Notes under the pieces: model-generated
Told to the model about the DNA's origin: nothing
Databases searched by the model: none
Seen by the model: the letters and a program-made list of their open reading frames with translations, nothing else
In this document: positions 11,014-21,582 of the stretch, piece by piece
Layout: every line of letters starts with the position of its first letter
Position numbering within the stretch: position 1 is the first letter of the stretch
Assembly (NCBI GenBank): GCA_037074705.1
Contig: CM073596.1
Coordinates: 13,448,501 to 13,512,500 of the forward strand
Reading direction: 5' to 3'
DNA from: Zhengitettix transpicula
Lineage: Eukaryota; Arthropoda; Insecta; Orthoptera; Tetrigidae
DNA length: 64,000 nucleotides
Made by a program: the position numbers and the translations under genes

Positions 11014-11290
11014 TATATCATAATTTCTTGTAAAGACCGCAATGCTTGTTACGTAGGTCAAACAAAACGGGCATTTAATATCCGCCTTAAAGACCTTAAA
11101 TCTAAGTTTCAAACTACCCAGTGACTGGCATAATGGTCTAAATCTGGTTATGCAGTTTTGTATCTCCTCATCGATCATTGGTAAAAAAAAATCGACATTA
11201 CAGAACTAAAGGTTCTAATTACAAATAAAAATCACAACGGTTTAGAGCGACGTAATAGCTGTAATCGAACAACTTGTAACTACATTGAAA

Positions 11291-12710
11291 TATAATGTGG
11301 TTTAATTAAGTCTGAAACGCAGTAGAAAAGGACAGGGCCGTAAAGATAAAAACTGCGGGTAAGAACACTGCTGAAAGGCGGAGCAAATCCTTCACCAGCC
11401 GCAACTAAAAGGAAAGAGCTGTCAAGAACAACCATTAGTTTTACATTTTATGTCGGGGGAAACCTTCATATTTATTATCTCGACAAAAATTCTTGAATGT
11501 GAGCCTCTGCAGCCCCGAAATGATGTGAAGGACTCGACAGTGTTCCTATCAGATCTACGCAAAGACCCCCTTTTTTCCAGATTCGACTCACTCCACTTTA
11601 ATGGAACCGACACTTTGAGCGTAAAATGTTATTAAAGAAATATATATATATTTTTTGAAAAGGATCTCTCTCTCTCTCCTCTGCAAGGATTTCTCTTCCC
11701 TTCAGAGTGTTCCTGCCGTTTCAGACGCAGCGTTTGAAAGTTTTGATCCACGAGGCGCAGGTTCACATTACGTCTTCTTCTTCTCTTTTCTGGTCTACGA
11801 AATTCTCCGTGCTTCTCTTGAAACTTTAGTAGCGTCCTTTTTTTATATACATTTTTTTTCCGACCCGTTCAAGAGTATAAAAGGAACTCTTAAACCCAAC
11901 GTCCAAAGGAGATCTTTAGAAAGAAAACTGTGTCCTCTTTTCTTCGGAGGCTACCTATTTTCATCTGAAGTAAATTGGATGTGTCTTGGCACCTTCATGT
12001 TTTTTTTTATATTCTTCTGAAACAGAATATTTTAATTTATATTCCTCAAAATTAGCTGCAATGTCGGCAGGTAAAGTAACTGGAACAAAATTTAAATTTT
12101 CTTGTAGTTTATCTGACAGATTTACGTTCATATCAGTACACGGTTTCTATTCTTCCATTTTTCCTGGGGTCAATAAAATCGGCGTTACCAATTCAATTAA
12201 TAATATATAGCACATTCCGTTGTTCTCTTAGACACACATACCAACAAAATAGAAATTAAATCCGATATCCCTCATATAATAATTTCCGGTTCAGGATTTT
12301 TTTTGGATCTGTAAGGTTCTGGAATATTAAAGTGGTGATTGCCTCACCGATTAACTGCAATCTTATTTAAATTATTTCACATTGTTCACATATCGTATTA
12401 ACTCACATTATCACAAAACGTTTTCGAATTTTAAAAAACCTTGGATTTTGGTTTGAATGTAATAAAAATTAAAGTTTGATCAAGTGCACTAGGCCTGAAA
12501 TCCACTTTAATTGCTGATTAATTTTTAATATTTGATAATAATTAACACAACATCATATTTGATATTTAAAAAATCATAACATGTTTCTAAGGTTCCTTAA
12601 TATGTAAATGTAAATTTTAAAACACCTGGAGAACGTTTATAATTTAGAATGAAACATTTCGTGTTTAATGTAATTAAAAATTGTATTTTTACGTCTGTTT
12701 ATATGAAATA
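11291..12710. other. No gene seen
   Basis: A 121-codon open frame at 11655-12020 is Phe/Ser-rich from T-rich DNA and matches nothing I recognise. An overlapping frame follows at 11986. There is no splice-like or domain support. Confidence 0.45.
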
Positions 12711-12714
12711 AAAA

Positions 12715-13005
12715 TTGCAGATTTCTGACCAATACCAGACAATATTTTTATTTATTTACCACAACGTTACGGTCCGTGTTTGTACCTTCCTCAGGTTTTT
12801 CCTGCGGAGAAATTGTCCAAAATAAATTTGTGTTAATAATAATGTTTTTGTTCAGCCATTTTTGTAAATTCATCGGCTTCTCGATAACAACAAATTTGTT
12901 TTGTATAATTTCTCCGCAGGAAAGTCATGACGAAGGTACAAACACGTACCGAAACGTTGTCGTAAGTAAATAAAAATATTGTGTGGTATTGGTCAGAAAA
13001 GTGCA
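12715..13005. repeat. Near-perfect inverted-repeat element with paired hammerhead-like cores
   Basis: Arms 12715-12830 and 12893-13005 are about 110 bp each and match closely as reverse complements, including the outer TTGGTCAG / CTGACCAA and the inner TCTCCGCAGGAAA. The minus-strand core (12762-12795) and plus-strand core (12926-12960) sit at equivalent places. Arms this similar in a decayed landscape suggest a recent insertion or arm-to-arm conversion. Confidence 0.7.
12926..12960 (+). ncRNA. Hammerhead-ribozyme-like core, best stem II in the window
   Basis: CATGACGA, then GGTAC / AAACAC / GTACC forming a perfect five-base-pair stem II with a six-base loop, then GAAACGTTGTCG. The only clear departure from CUGANGA...GAAAC is A for U at core position 4. 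Stem III would be the minimal ACGT. Confidence 0.45.
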
Positions 13006-13204
13006 TATTTATCTAATGTAATTAATTATTAAGTCGACTGGTAGTTATTATGTAAATAATCCCAAAGAACAGTACTTCGGTATCAAATAAAATCAGCAGT
13101 TACATTACTCTGACCTATTTTAATTATAAATTAATTACGTGACCAAATTTGTTATACTTATATTGTAATAAAATAAAAAATATTAGAACATATTAAAATA
13201 TTAG

Positions 13205-13325
13205 GATGACACAATTTCGACCGTACCAGGAATCGAAACCCGGGACCAAATGACCTACCCGTGTCGACTCCAGATCCGGTGCGAAATATCTTCATCCGTT
13301 AGACCTGAATCAGGCTCACCTTCAA
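13205..13325 (-). repeat. tRNA-derived SINE fragment
   Basis: On the minus strand: a leader with CACCGGATCTGGAGTCGACA, a weakened A box, and GGTTTCGATTCCTGG as B box. The leader is shared with the copies at about 56.8 and 57.2 kb. Confidence 0.6.
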
Positions 13326-13650
13326 TTGTTTTTTTACTACATCACAATGACCTAAATTTTAGGACCTAATAAGTAATGGATTTTAAATGTACATTCATCA
13401 AGGGTATTTTAGAATATATATTCAGTTTTGGACCCTCTTTCGGTGCAATTATAAAAATTTTACAAGTCTGAAAGTAATTTATTTCTTGATATATAAGTAT
13501 ATCATTAAATTTTTGTGGAGAAAATTTCTAAACATGTGTGCTTTAACCACGAATTACAGTATTTATTCATCACGAAATACATTTTATACAGACTTATAAA
13601 CTTTTTATATTTGCACCACGAAAAAGGAATGGTACGACGTGCAAATTTTA

Positions 13651-14310
13651 TTTTATTAATTTATTGTAACTTCATAATTTATTAAAATGTAATTCTGTCA
13701 AATTTGCGTCGTATACTCATTTATAATCTACGAAACAAAGTAGGCAGTACGTGTGTTTGTGTGTATGTATGCTCCGCATACAAATCTACACCCGTGAGGA
13801 AAATTTGACCAGGAGCTGGGGTGGAAATATTCAAACATGCTCAAACGGCCAATAATTGCGTTTAATAAATATTTTTCTGTGTCAATGAGATTGATAATGC
13901 CTATCCCGATGCTTTCTATGTATAATTTCAATACATTTTCGCTTGGTAGTGGAGCACCATTAGGGGTGGAGGTGGATGGTCTTAACAATAATGCGAAAAC
14001 AACCGATATTGGAGTAAAATCCGGGTATATGGATGTCGCTTAGTTTAATTATGACAATTCGGGCAATGCCGGGCACGCTGCTAGTCTCCAATAAAATCGT
14101 TTATTAATTAAAACAGACTGCAGTATTTGCTTTTGGACTTATTTACGTAATTAATTATTTTAGAGTCGTTTAAAGAAGAACGTCTCCATTTAATACTAAT
14201 ATACAGGCGATATATTTTCCAGAATTAGTGTTTCAAATCCCAGTGCGCCTGTCGGAGGACTGCGATGTTTTATTTGCAGAAGTTGACATTTAAAGGAAAT
14301 TTGCCTAAAA
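13651..14310. repeat. Direct tandem duplication, unit 1
   Basis: Repeats at 14311-14955 with offset 660 at the left end. The unit starts TTTTATTAATTTATTGTAAC and ends GAAGTTGACATTTAAAGGAA. It carries a family B element in minus orientation plus flank, so the duplication copied element and host flank together. Confidence 0.85.
13736..14085 (-). repeat. Family B repeat, minus orientation
   Basis: Read on the minus strand it opens ACTAGCAGCGTGCCCGGCAT, then GCCCGAATTGTCATAATTAA, ACCCCTAATGGTGCTCC and ends in a CATACATACACACAAACACA tail. This is a member of the group headed ACTAGCTGGGTGCCCGGC that recurs at 21.8 and 39 kb. Confidence 0.75.
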
Positions 14311-14955
14311 TTTTATTAATTTATTGTAACTTCATATTTTATTAAAGTGTAATTCTGTCAAAGTTGCGTCGTATATTCATTTATAATCTACGAAACAAAG
14401 TTGGCTGTACGTGTGTTTGTGTGTATGTATGCTCCGCATACAAATCTATTTGACCAGGAGCTGGGGTGGACCGGGGTGGTAATTTTCAAGCATGCTCAAA
14501 CGGCCGATAATTGCGTTTAATAAATATTTTTCCGGGTCAATGAGATTGATAGCGTTTATCCCGATGCTTTCTCTGTATAATTTAACACATTTTGGCACGG
14601 GAGTGGAGCACCATTAGGGGTAGAGGTGGAGGGTCTTAAAAATAATGCGAAAATAACCGATTTAGCAGTCAAATCCGGGTTTATGATGTCGCTGAGTTTA
14701 ATTATGTCAACCCGGGCAACGCCGAGCAAGCAGCTAGTCTAAAAAAATCGTTTATTAATTACAACAGACTGCAGTATTTGCTTTTTGACTTATTTACGTA
14801 ATTAATTATTGGAGAGTCATTTAAAGAAGGTCGTCACATTTAATATTAATATACCGACGATATATTTTTCAGTGTTTCAAATCCCAGTGCGCTTGGTGGA
14901 GGTCTGCGATGTTTTATTTGCTGAAGTTGACATTTAAAGGAACGTTGCGTAAAAT
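14311..14955. repeat. Direct tandem duplication, unit 2
   Basis: Close copy of the preceding unit. Small indels shrink the offset from 660 at the start to about 643 at the end. It includes its own family B copy (about 14397-14738) and the TTTCAAATCCCAGTGCGC end region. Confidence 0.85.
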
Positions 14956-16088
14956 TAACTGATGAATTCGGTGTGGAAATGTTAAAATACGTAACATGCG
15001 GGAGACCGGTCGGCGATGTGACGGAAAGTGGGAAATGGAGTGATTGGGTACAGGAGCATCGACATCTCTCGTTGAGCCGAAATAACGTTGGCGTCCGACT
15101 GGGACCGTAAGTTTTGTGTGTCTTGAGTAAACATGGCCGAGTTCTCAGAGACCTAATCAAGGCTTCTAACTTTGCACGGTTCACCCCCACGCCAAATCTC
15201 CACCAGAGAATAATAAAATCCTGCGTAGTTTCGTGCCAGAGGTCTGACGTACGAGGTGAACCGTTCACAATGGAGCTGTAAGATTTGCATGAGAATATCG
15301 TAGGCGAAGAGATTACTTCCTGTTTATATTCTTCTTTACATTCAACTCTGGGAAATTTTCACAATTGCAAGAGGTGAATAATTTTTCCTAAAATAAATCA
15401 ATTATTCGAATGCAAGGAACCTGTGAATATGCATTTCTGACATTACAACGATCACTGAATTGTCCTTGTAAAAATCTGAAATACCTCAGCAATCGTGTGT
15501 GACATAGTGGAATGTAAATTTTTACCCTCTCTAACAATTAAAACAGCTTTTAACACCTATTAATAGGTAAAATGGGTATCATGAGCTGACTTCAAGATCG
15601 GATTGACCCGTTACCAATATTTTTTCGTCAACCTTCAAAATTAAACCCACGTTGATTTTAGAGTATCTACGAAACTTCTAAACAAACGAGTTTGAGAAAT
15701 AAATTATGCAAAATTGATCCTGAATACTCGCGTCTACAGCAATATAATTTTTTTCTACGAAATATCTCCATAAATGGCGAAATGAACCTTAATTCGTCAG
15801 TCTTACAGTGTAAAGAAAATTAAATACCGATACGTGTGTCACGTCTTTACCAATGCAAGTAAAATAATTTTAAAACGTTTCAGCCTACTTTAAAAATCAT
15901 TTTCAGGAGTAATTGTATCACGGTAAATATAACCTTGGTCATCATCATATTTAGTTGAGGAAATTAACCCGTATTGACATGGTTACATTATTTTTTATAC
16001 AATTTACATATTGTTTTTAAGTTTAAGTTTTATAGCTATAGATTGCTTATACGTATGCAATATAATTAAAATGATAAATAAATATGTG
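14956..16088. other. No gene seen
   Basis: A 140-codon minus frame (14846-15268) overlaps the tandem duplication end and a GC-richer patch. It has no known domain and is not kept in unit 1, so I treat it as chance. The rest is AT-rich. Confidence 0.45.
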
Positions 16089-16251
16089 GAATAAAAACTA
16101 GTTTATGACCAAAAACAGACGTTAATTTTTTTTAAATCATTTATTTTATAATAACAACGTTTCGGCACCTATTTGTCTCGTCTTCAGGATATGACCTGAC
16201 TGAAATACGTAAGATTTTTTTTCTGTTATTGGTCATAAACTACGTCTTATT
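16089..16251. repeat. Short inverted-repeat element with hammerhead-like core
   Basis: The ends GTTTATGACC...GGTCATAAAC are inverted over about 23 bp. The minus strand (16156-16197) has CTGAAGA...TGCCGAAACGTTGTT. A stem I pairing ATATC with GTTAT (4 of 5) is possible around CTGAAGA and the bases after GAAACGTT. Confidence 0.5.
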
Positions 16252-16820
16252 CTATAAATATAATTAAAAAATATTTACTTAAATAGAATAAAGTTATAAG
16301 AAGTTGAGAATATTAAACGATTAATTATGCTATGATACTAGAAACAATTGAAAACGAAATTAAAATTATTTAAATATAAATAACTGACGTACGAAACGTA
16401 TGGGCACGTTGAAAGTAAAAAAATAATGTAGACTGAAAAATATGGGCTCAGTTTTATTAATTTAAATTTAAAAACCCGCAAAAAATTATCATGTGAAAAA
16501 TGAAGAATAATTTAGAGATCAACTGCGTGTGATTAATTTTTTTTTGACTAGATCAAATTGGCGCAGAACTATTTAACGCTTTTCATGGAAGAAAGGATCA
16601 ATTTTGAAAAGTGTGTAGGAATGATTCCATCCCCCTGTTAATTAAAATACATCTGATAAATTTAAATTAGTAGAAATTGGCCAACATTAATAATATTTAT
16701 TTATAATACTAGTCAGGTATTGTTGTAGTTTTGAACCTTGTTAAAATCAAATAAGATTAAACGTTGGCTAATTTACCCAGAGACGCATATAGACAAGTGT
16801 TATTGCCAAATCTTCCAGCC
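16252..16820. other. AT-rich, nothing seen
   Basis: No coding or repeat signal recognised. Confidence 0.4.
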
Positions 16821-16821
16821 A

Positions 16822-17030
16822 ACGGAACGGCGTGAGACAAGTATCAGAGAGCCCGACCTGCCTGATGCAAGTTTTTTTTCTAGGATGTTCCCTGAATCAT
16901 AGTTAGACTAATGCCGGGTAGTTAATCGTTGGTTGCTTTGATCTGCCTTCCACATCCTCCGTTTCGGTCCCTTCTTATTCTATTAAAGGAAAGTGATCAC
17001 ACTGTGGATTATCCTCAAGTATCCTGCGTG
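16822..17030 (+). repeat. Family C repeat, degenerate
   Basis: Contains, in order, GGCGTGAGACAAGTA, GCCCGACCTGCCTGATGCA, ATGCCGGGTAG, CTTCCACATCCTCC and CTATTAAAGGAAAGTG, the succession seen in the copies at 43-44 kb and 62-63 kb. Confidence 0.6.
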
Positions 17031-18205
17031 TGAAAAAAAATTTTTCCTTGATTAAAAATGGATAAAGTGATGGTGGATATCAATGGAAAGGATAAATGAA
17101 GTAAACTGATGAAACAATTGAATTAATTAGGCTTTATTTCAGCTCCAATCGGCTGTGTTACCGTCAACTGTGTTGGGGTACTTGAACCAACTTGGCGCTG
17201 AAGGTAGAATTTCAGGAATGGAATTTTCCCGGGCAAGGAAACCGCTCGGATCCGATAGCGCCACCCTCTCTCTGTAATTTAATTGAGCCATAACCGTCAC
17301 TAACAGATATCTGAAGAGCCAACCTCCCACAAATCAAGGGGACTGTTGAAATACGGTCGGCACGTTCCAATCACCTCCAAACAAAATACGTCAATATAAC
17401 GTTTGTCTTATTTAATTGAAATTGCTGATATCACTCTGACAACTTGCGCACGTATTGATGATCTTGTGCAACCTGAATGCGGATTCTGTCTCACAGTTTC
17501 TGTTGATGATTTAAGCGATAATGTGTCCAGGTCTTCAAATTGTCCATCAACATATCGTTTCTGGCGTCTGAAATTGTTCTCTGGTTTTAAATTTCTTGAA
17601 GTAAAAGGATCAATCTCTTCATCGTTTCAGTCATCCTGACAAAATAAATTAAAAGGTAGTAACTAGAAATTGAGGCTTATCTTTAACCATGTGTAATGGA
17701 ATCACACCGCCAGTGGAGGAAACTGGAGCAACCGCATCCTCGTAATCTGATCGTAACTGAAACTGTTCTGGAAACGCGTCAGACGCTTATTTGCGTTTGT
17801 ACTCGTTCAACAAACAACTGGAATTAACGCGATCGTTGCCAAATCCTGGTTATGCAGATATTTCCGGGTTACCTCAGTCGAAATCACAATGTTAGATAAT
17901 TAAGGTAACAAAATAAAGTGTGGTGGCTGTTTTAAATACGCGAAGTTGAAGATAAAGGTGTGTAACAATTTAATTTTTTTTTAGAATAACAGGCTACATG
18001 AGGGTAATCCACTGTACTGTGCCTGTCTTTTCATATTCCTTCTAAATGATGTGTAAATTACTCCTATTTTCAGTCATTTTAGATATTTTTTCGCTGTTTT
18101 TCAATTTTTTATCTGCCGCGAGTTCTTAGACATTTGTGAAGGGTTATTTTGTAGGTCTTATGGTGCGCCTTTAGTTATCGATTTGTTACAAAATATTTTT
18201 ATAAC
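17031..18205. other. No gene seen
   Basis: 17130-17340 is GC-richer, with a 63-codon minus frame of no known family. The remainder is AT-rich with no repeat partner noted. Confidence 0.4.
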
Positions 18206-18209
18206 TGTT

Positions 18210-18826
18210 GCCTAAATTACTGCCTGGAAGCACGGGAATGTGGCTTGCCGGGGTCGAGCAGCAGACACAAGACAATGGCGGGGTGGATTGTAAAATCCGC
18301 AAGTCCCGCAAGCAAGGTCAGGGTCGGCCAAGGAAGGGGTAGACGACCGGGAGGGTATGGCCCTAAAACAGATGGAAGTGGGTCACGTGTGCACAAGGAC
18401 CAACCAGGAGAGAGGGATTTTGAGGAGGCAGAGAGAGAAGTCTGCGAACACAGAGAGATGGATTTGGACCGTCGGTGAGAGTGGTCAGGGAGAGTTGATC
18501 CTGAAAGATTTTGGTTTTGCACGTGGGTCTCCGGTCGTCTTCTGCGAATGCTGATGAGACAGATAGCCGCCAACGGGAGTCGACCCTGTCCGAGCTGCAG
18601 ACCTGGTAAGTCGCATTCCACGCTTCCGGGTATCGCGTCGGTTTGTCACGAGGAGAACCACGGTTAATCTTGAGAAAGAGAGGGGGTTACATGCATCCCT
18701 GGCAGGCTGGAGAGCTTTCGTTTTATATAAATTCTCATAAAATGAATTCTTGTTTTTATTAACTAAATATTGTATTTCCCTTTCCTGCAAGAACAATTCT
18801 TGCAGGTGGTGCCCAACAAACAGCAT
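18210..18826 (+). mobile_element. LTR-like block with a primer-binding-site-like end (candidate)
   Basis: This GC-rich block stands out from its flanks and changes abruptly at about 18830. It opens near TGCCTGGAAGCAC. It has TTATATAA (about 18723) and an AATAAA-like region, and ends ...TTCTTGCA followed by GG and TGGTGCCCAACAAAC, which resembles the tRNA primer-binding site of LTR retrotransposons. No gag/pol follows and no second LTR was found, so it would be a remnant. Open frames on both strands look incidental. Confidence 0.35.
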
Positions 18827-18829
18827 ATC

Positions 18830-19608
18830 ATTAGTTAATTTGACTTTAAGCTCACCACAGTCTATTATTATTAGATAATAGTTTTAAAAAATCAGACAGT
18901 TTCCCCCAAAATTGACGAAGGTAATTTATTATTCCCATAATTACCTTCTACGATTCAACACGCTTTTCATTTTAGAATAATTAATTAGTATAAGCTAAAA
19001 ATTGTAAATCTGAACACTTGACAAATCTATGGATCAGCATCGTCTATTCACTCAATTTACGTATACTTCGAGAGGTACTTTACTCGATTAATTCCTCCCC
19101 TTTGTCTATTACCAGAGGTAATGTGTGTTACCTGCAAAGCCGATATATTACACCTTGCCCAGAGTATGACAGCAGACGATTACAATTAATTGCAGATAAT
19201 GTGTCCCTTTAATCGACGTCATCGAGAAAACCGTTTCTCCCTAGACCCGTTCGGACTTGACGCAATACAGCATCCATTATATTCCGGGAAGTTTTGCGGG
19301 GGCGGCGGTGTGCGTCAGAAATAAGGGCAGTGGGGGGGTTTGGGGGAGTGTTGGGTAATTCCCGGAGGCACGACTCGTGGCCATTACTCATGTCATTGGT
19401 TCTCTGCGGGCACGGAGCTGTAAATATTATTACGCAGAGCCCCGAGGAAATGAAGAAACGGTGGCTTGCTCGAGAGAAACAGATTTCAGCAACTGGAAAG
19501 AAAAGAAAGCTCCATTCATCATCGGAGAGTCTTGACAGGGAGAAAAGTACTTGTGAACCGCAATTTTTATGTGCTTATAACGTACATGATGACCGTTTAT
19601 ATTAAATT
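18830..19608. other. No gene seen; GC-rich patch at 19200-19480
   Basis: The patch has G-runs (about 19331-19346) and CpGs and no repeat partner in the window. It overlaps small open frames on both strands without known domains. It could be a regulatory island, or nothing. Confidence 0.35.
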
Positions 19609-20215
19609 ACTAGCTGGGTGCCCGGCATGGCTCGTGTACTTATTTATATAAACTCGAAAAAGTGTTTAATTGAATACTTAAATATATTCCTTGAGTATTT
19701 CAGGATATAATTGTCAATTGTCACTCAGTCTTCATACATTACGAAATATTACATTGATGAAATTGTTAGCTAGACTCACAACTAATATAGCGCGAAAATT
19801 AACTTACATTTTCCGCAAGGATGGTAAAGTAATTCGTATTCTTCTTTATTACCATTCGATGGAGTATTGCTGTATAAAATTATAATTTTTATTTAAAGAA
19901 AATATTTCTGCTTTATTTCATTCCTAATAAAGGAAATATTTCCTTTGTTCGTTGCGTAGTAACGTCTCTCTTTCGCGTGACGTCATTGTCTCTTGGCGCG
20001 CAGTAATTTAATATTTAATGATCACGGTTTTTAATTATAATTCTTTCCACATGTATGCTAGGCGTTTCTCACCCTCACAGTACCGTTTCTCGTATTTTGA
20101 AGAATATGTGTACCAATTTTTGTTGCATTCTGTCCACGCGATAAAATTTGTATGAAGAACAACGTAAATACATACATACATACATACAAATATACATCCT
20201 TTTTTATTATATAGA
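19609..20215 (+). repeat. Family A repeat, copy 1 (about 607 bp)
   Basis: Begins ACTAGCTGGGTGCCCGGCAT. Landmarks: ACTTATTTATATAAACTCG, TAGCGCGAAAATTAACTTAC, GCGCGCAGTAATTTAA. It ends in CATACATACATACA and TCCTTTTTTATTATATAGAT. Nearly identical to the copy at 29510. A head motif plus a simple-repeat/A-T tail suggests retroposition; the parent element is unknown. Confidence 0.85.
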
Positions 20216-20489
20216 TTATTATAGCATATACTGGGAGATATATTGTGATGTACAATTAATGCTGACTTTGAGTGCCAAAATAATATAAAAAATTATTTTA
20301 ATAAAATGCCAGCACGTCGTGCCACAAAATTATTTAACATACAAAATATAAAAGGAAATTATTAGAAAAATTACCAAAATGCCCACACGTTGGAGAAATA
20401 ATCATGTGGTATTTAAAATATAAAAGGAAAAAAACTTTACAGGATTGTACGTTCATTTAACAAAAGATTATTTAATTATTTCCCATTTT
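20216..20489. other. AT-rich spacer
   Basis: Contains a doubled short text (ATATAAAAGGAAA twice, with CAGCACGTCGTGC nearby). Nothing codes. Confidence 0.4.
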
Positions 20490-21105
20490 GATTTACGTTG
20501 ATTTCTTTACATTGTATTGTTTTGAAATAAATGCCTCATCTTTAACGAGAATCAAAACACTCCATGGCCGCTTATAGGACCTCTAATTTGCAATTATCAT
20601 GAATATTTAATTTAAAAGAACAAGAGAAATCTGATGAATCTAGAAAAATCTGGTGGTAAATGATATTTACGTAGAGGTTTACAAAATTACGTGTCTACAT
20701 ATCATCTTTAGTCAGAGCTGCTCTGGTTTGTGCATTCGCGGTTATTTTAATTTTAATAGAGCAATATGGGCAGACCATAGCACTGATTGCTATAATTGTT
20801 TTAACTTCATACCAGTTTCGGCGCGTTTCTACATTTTTGCTGAAGAAAACCCCTGTAATACAAATTCGGCCTATACTGTGCTGAGTTCGGCCACCATTGG
20901 CCGGTTCGCCAGAACACACTGCTCCAGCTCCCAGTACACACATGACTCACAACGCACTGCTCTCTAAACTGACTGACTGACTCCGCCAAAGTTCCGAGCG
21001 TCTTATATATGTTTCTTCGACAACAATCGCCGTAACAACTTTTATAGTCTCTTCTTTCTTGCGCTAAACAATGTTCTTGCCTCAAATTTATGCCGCCAAT
21101 AATTA
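20490..21105 (+). repeat. Family L repeat, copy 2
   Basis: Collinear with 8560-9125 through all landmarks, but with an extra internal segment (about 20780-20930). GAGCGTCTTATATATG is the promoter-like spot. Confidence 0.6.
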
Positions 21106-21582
21106 ATATAATATCTTAATACACAATTTTTAAAAGAATTCTAATAATTTTGAGAAAAATATACCATTTTGGGGTAATCATCGGCAGATAGATACAGAAT
21201 ATTGTTGTACTTGAGTAGCGAGGTAATTACGACAACCAGGAACATAAATATTTTGCTGTTTTCTGGAGACGATTCTTCGTGTGGGGTGAAGGAGCGATAT
21301 ATAAAACCGTAATCAAGTCAGTGTTCGTTTTCTTTCTTTTTACCTCTGTAGAGTCACGAGTGCTGTTGAGTTTAATTAATTCAGGAGGTAACTGAGGTGG
21401 TCGCCACAACATATCAAACCCGCACGTTTTTCGCACTTGCATGGCATCGCTGGACGTCGAATTCCGACAGATCATCGCCCACTCCCAAAGGTCACCGATA
21501 TTCACAAGTTACATGAGTTGTATATTCTCGTAGTGATTTTAAAATTTTTTTAAAATATTTTGTATTTGATACATAATTATTT
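21106..21582. other. No gene seen
   Basis: 21268-21300 (ATTCTTCGTGTGGGGTGAAG...ATATAT) matches the edge of the tandem-array unit at 25.7-26.3 kb. A 92-codon minus frame has no known domain. Confidence 0.4.

Larger units (their letters stand above)
9690..11290 (+). pseudogene. PLE GIY-YIG endonuclease remnant split by a mariner
   Basis: The sequence resumes at 11016 and reads SCKDRNACYVGQTKRAFNIR, then about 40 codons later LIDHW, KIDITELKVL and NGLERR. This order (CYVGQT, H-x-ID, then a downstream charged segment) is that of PLE GIY-YIG domains. Stops interrupt it. The 13 bases before the mariner (ACATAATGTAA-like) match text next to the 9345-9418 fragment, so the mariner landed inside the PLE. 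Confidence 0.65.

Noticed and set aside
11655..12020. 121-codon plus-strand frame
   Set aside because: Phe/Ser/Leu composition follows from T-rich DNA; no domain and no conserved neighbour.
14846..15268. 140-codon minus-strand frame
   Set aside because: It starts inside a duplicated repeat and is not preserved in the sister unit; no recognisable protein family.
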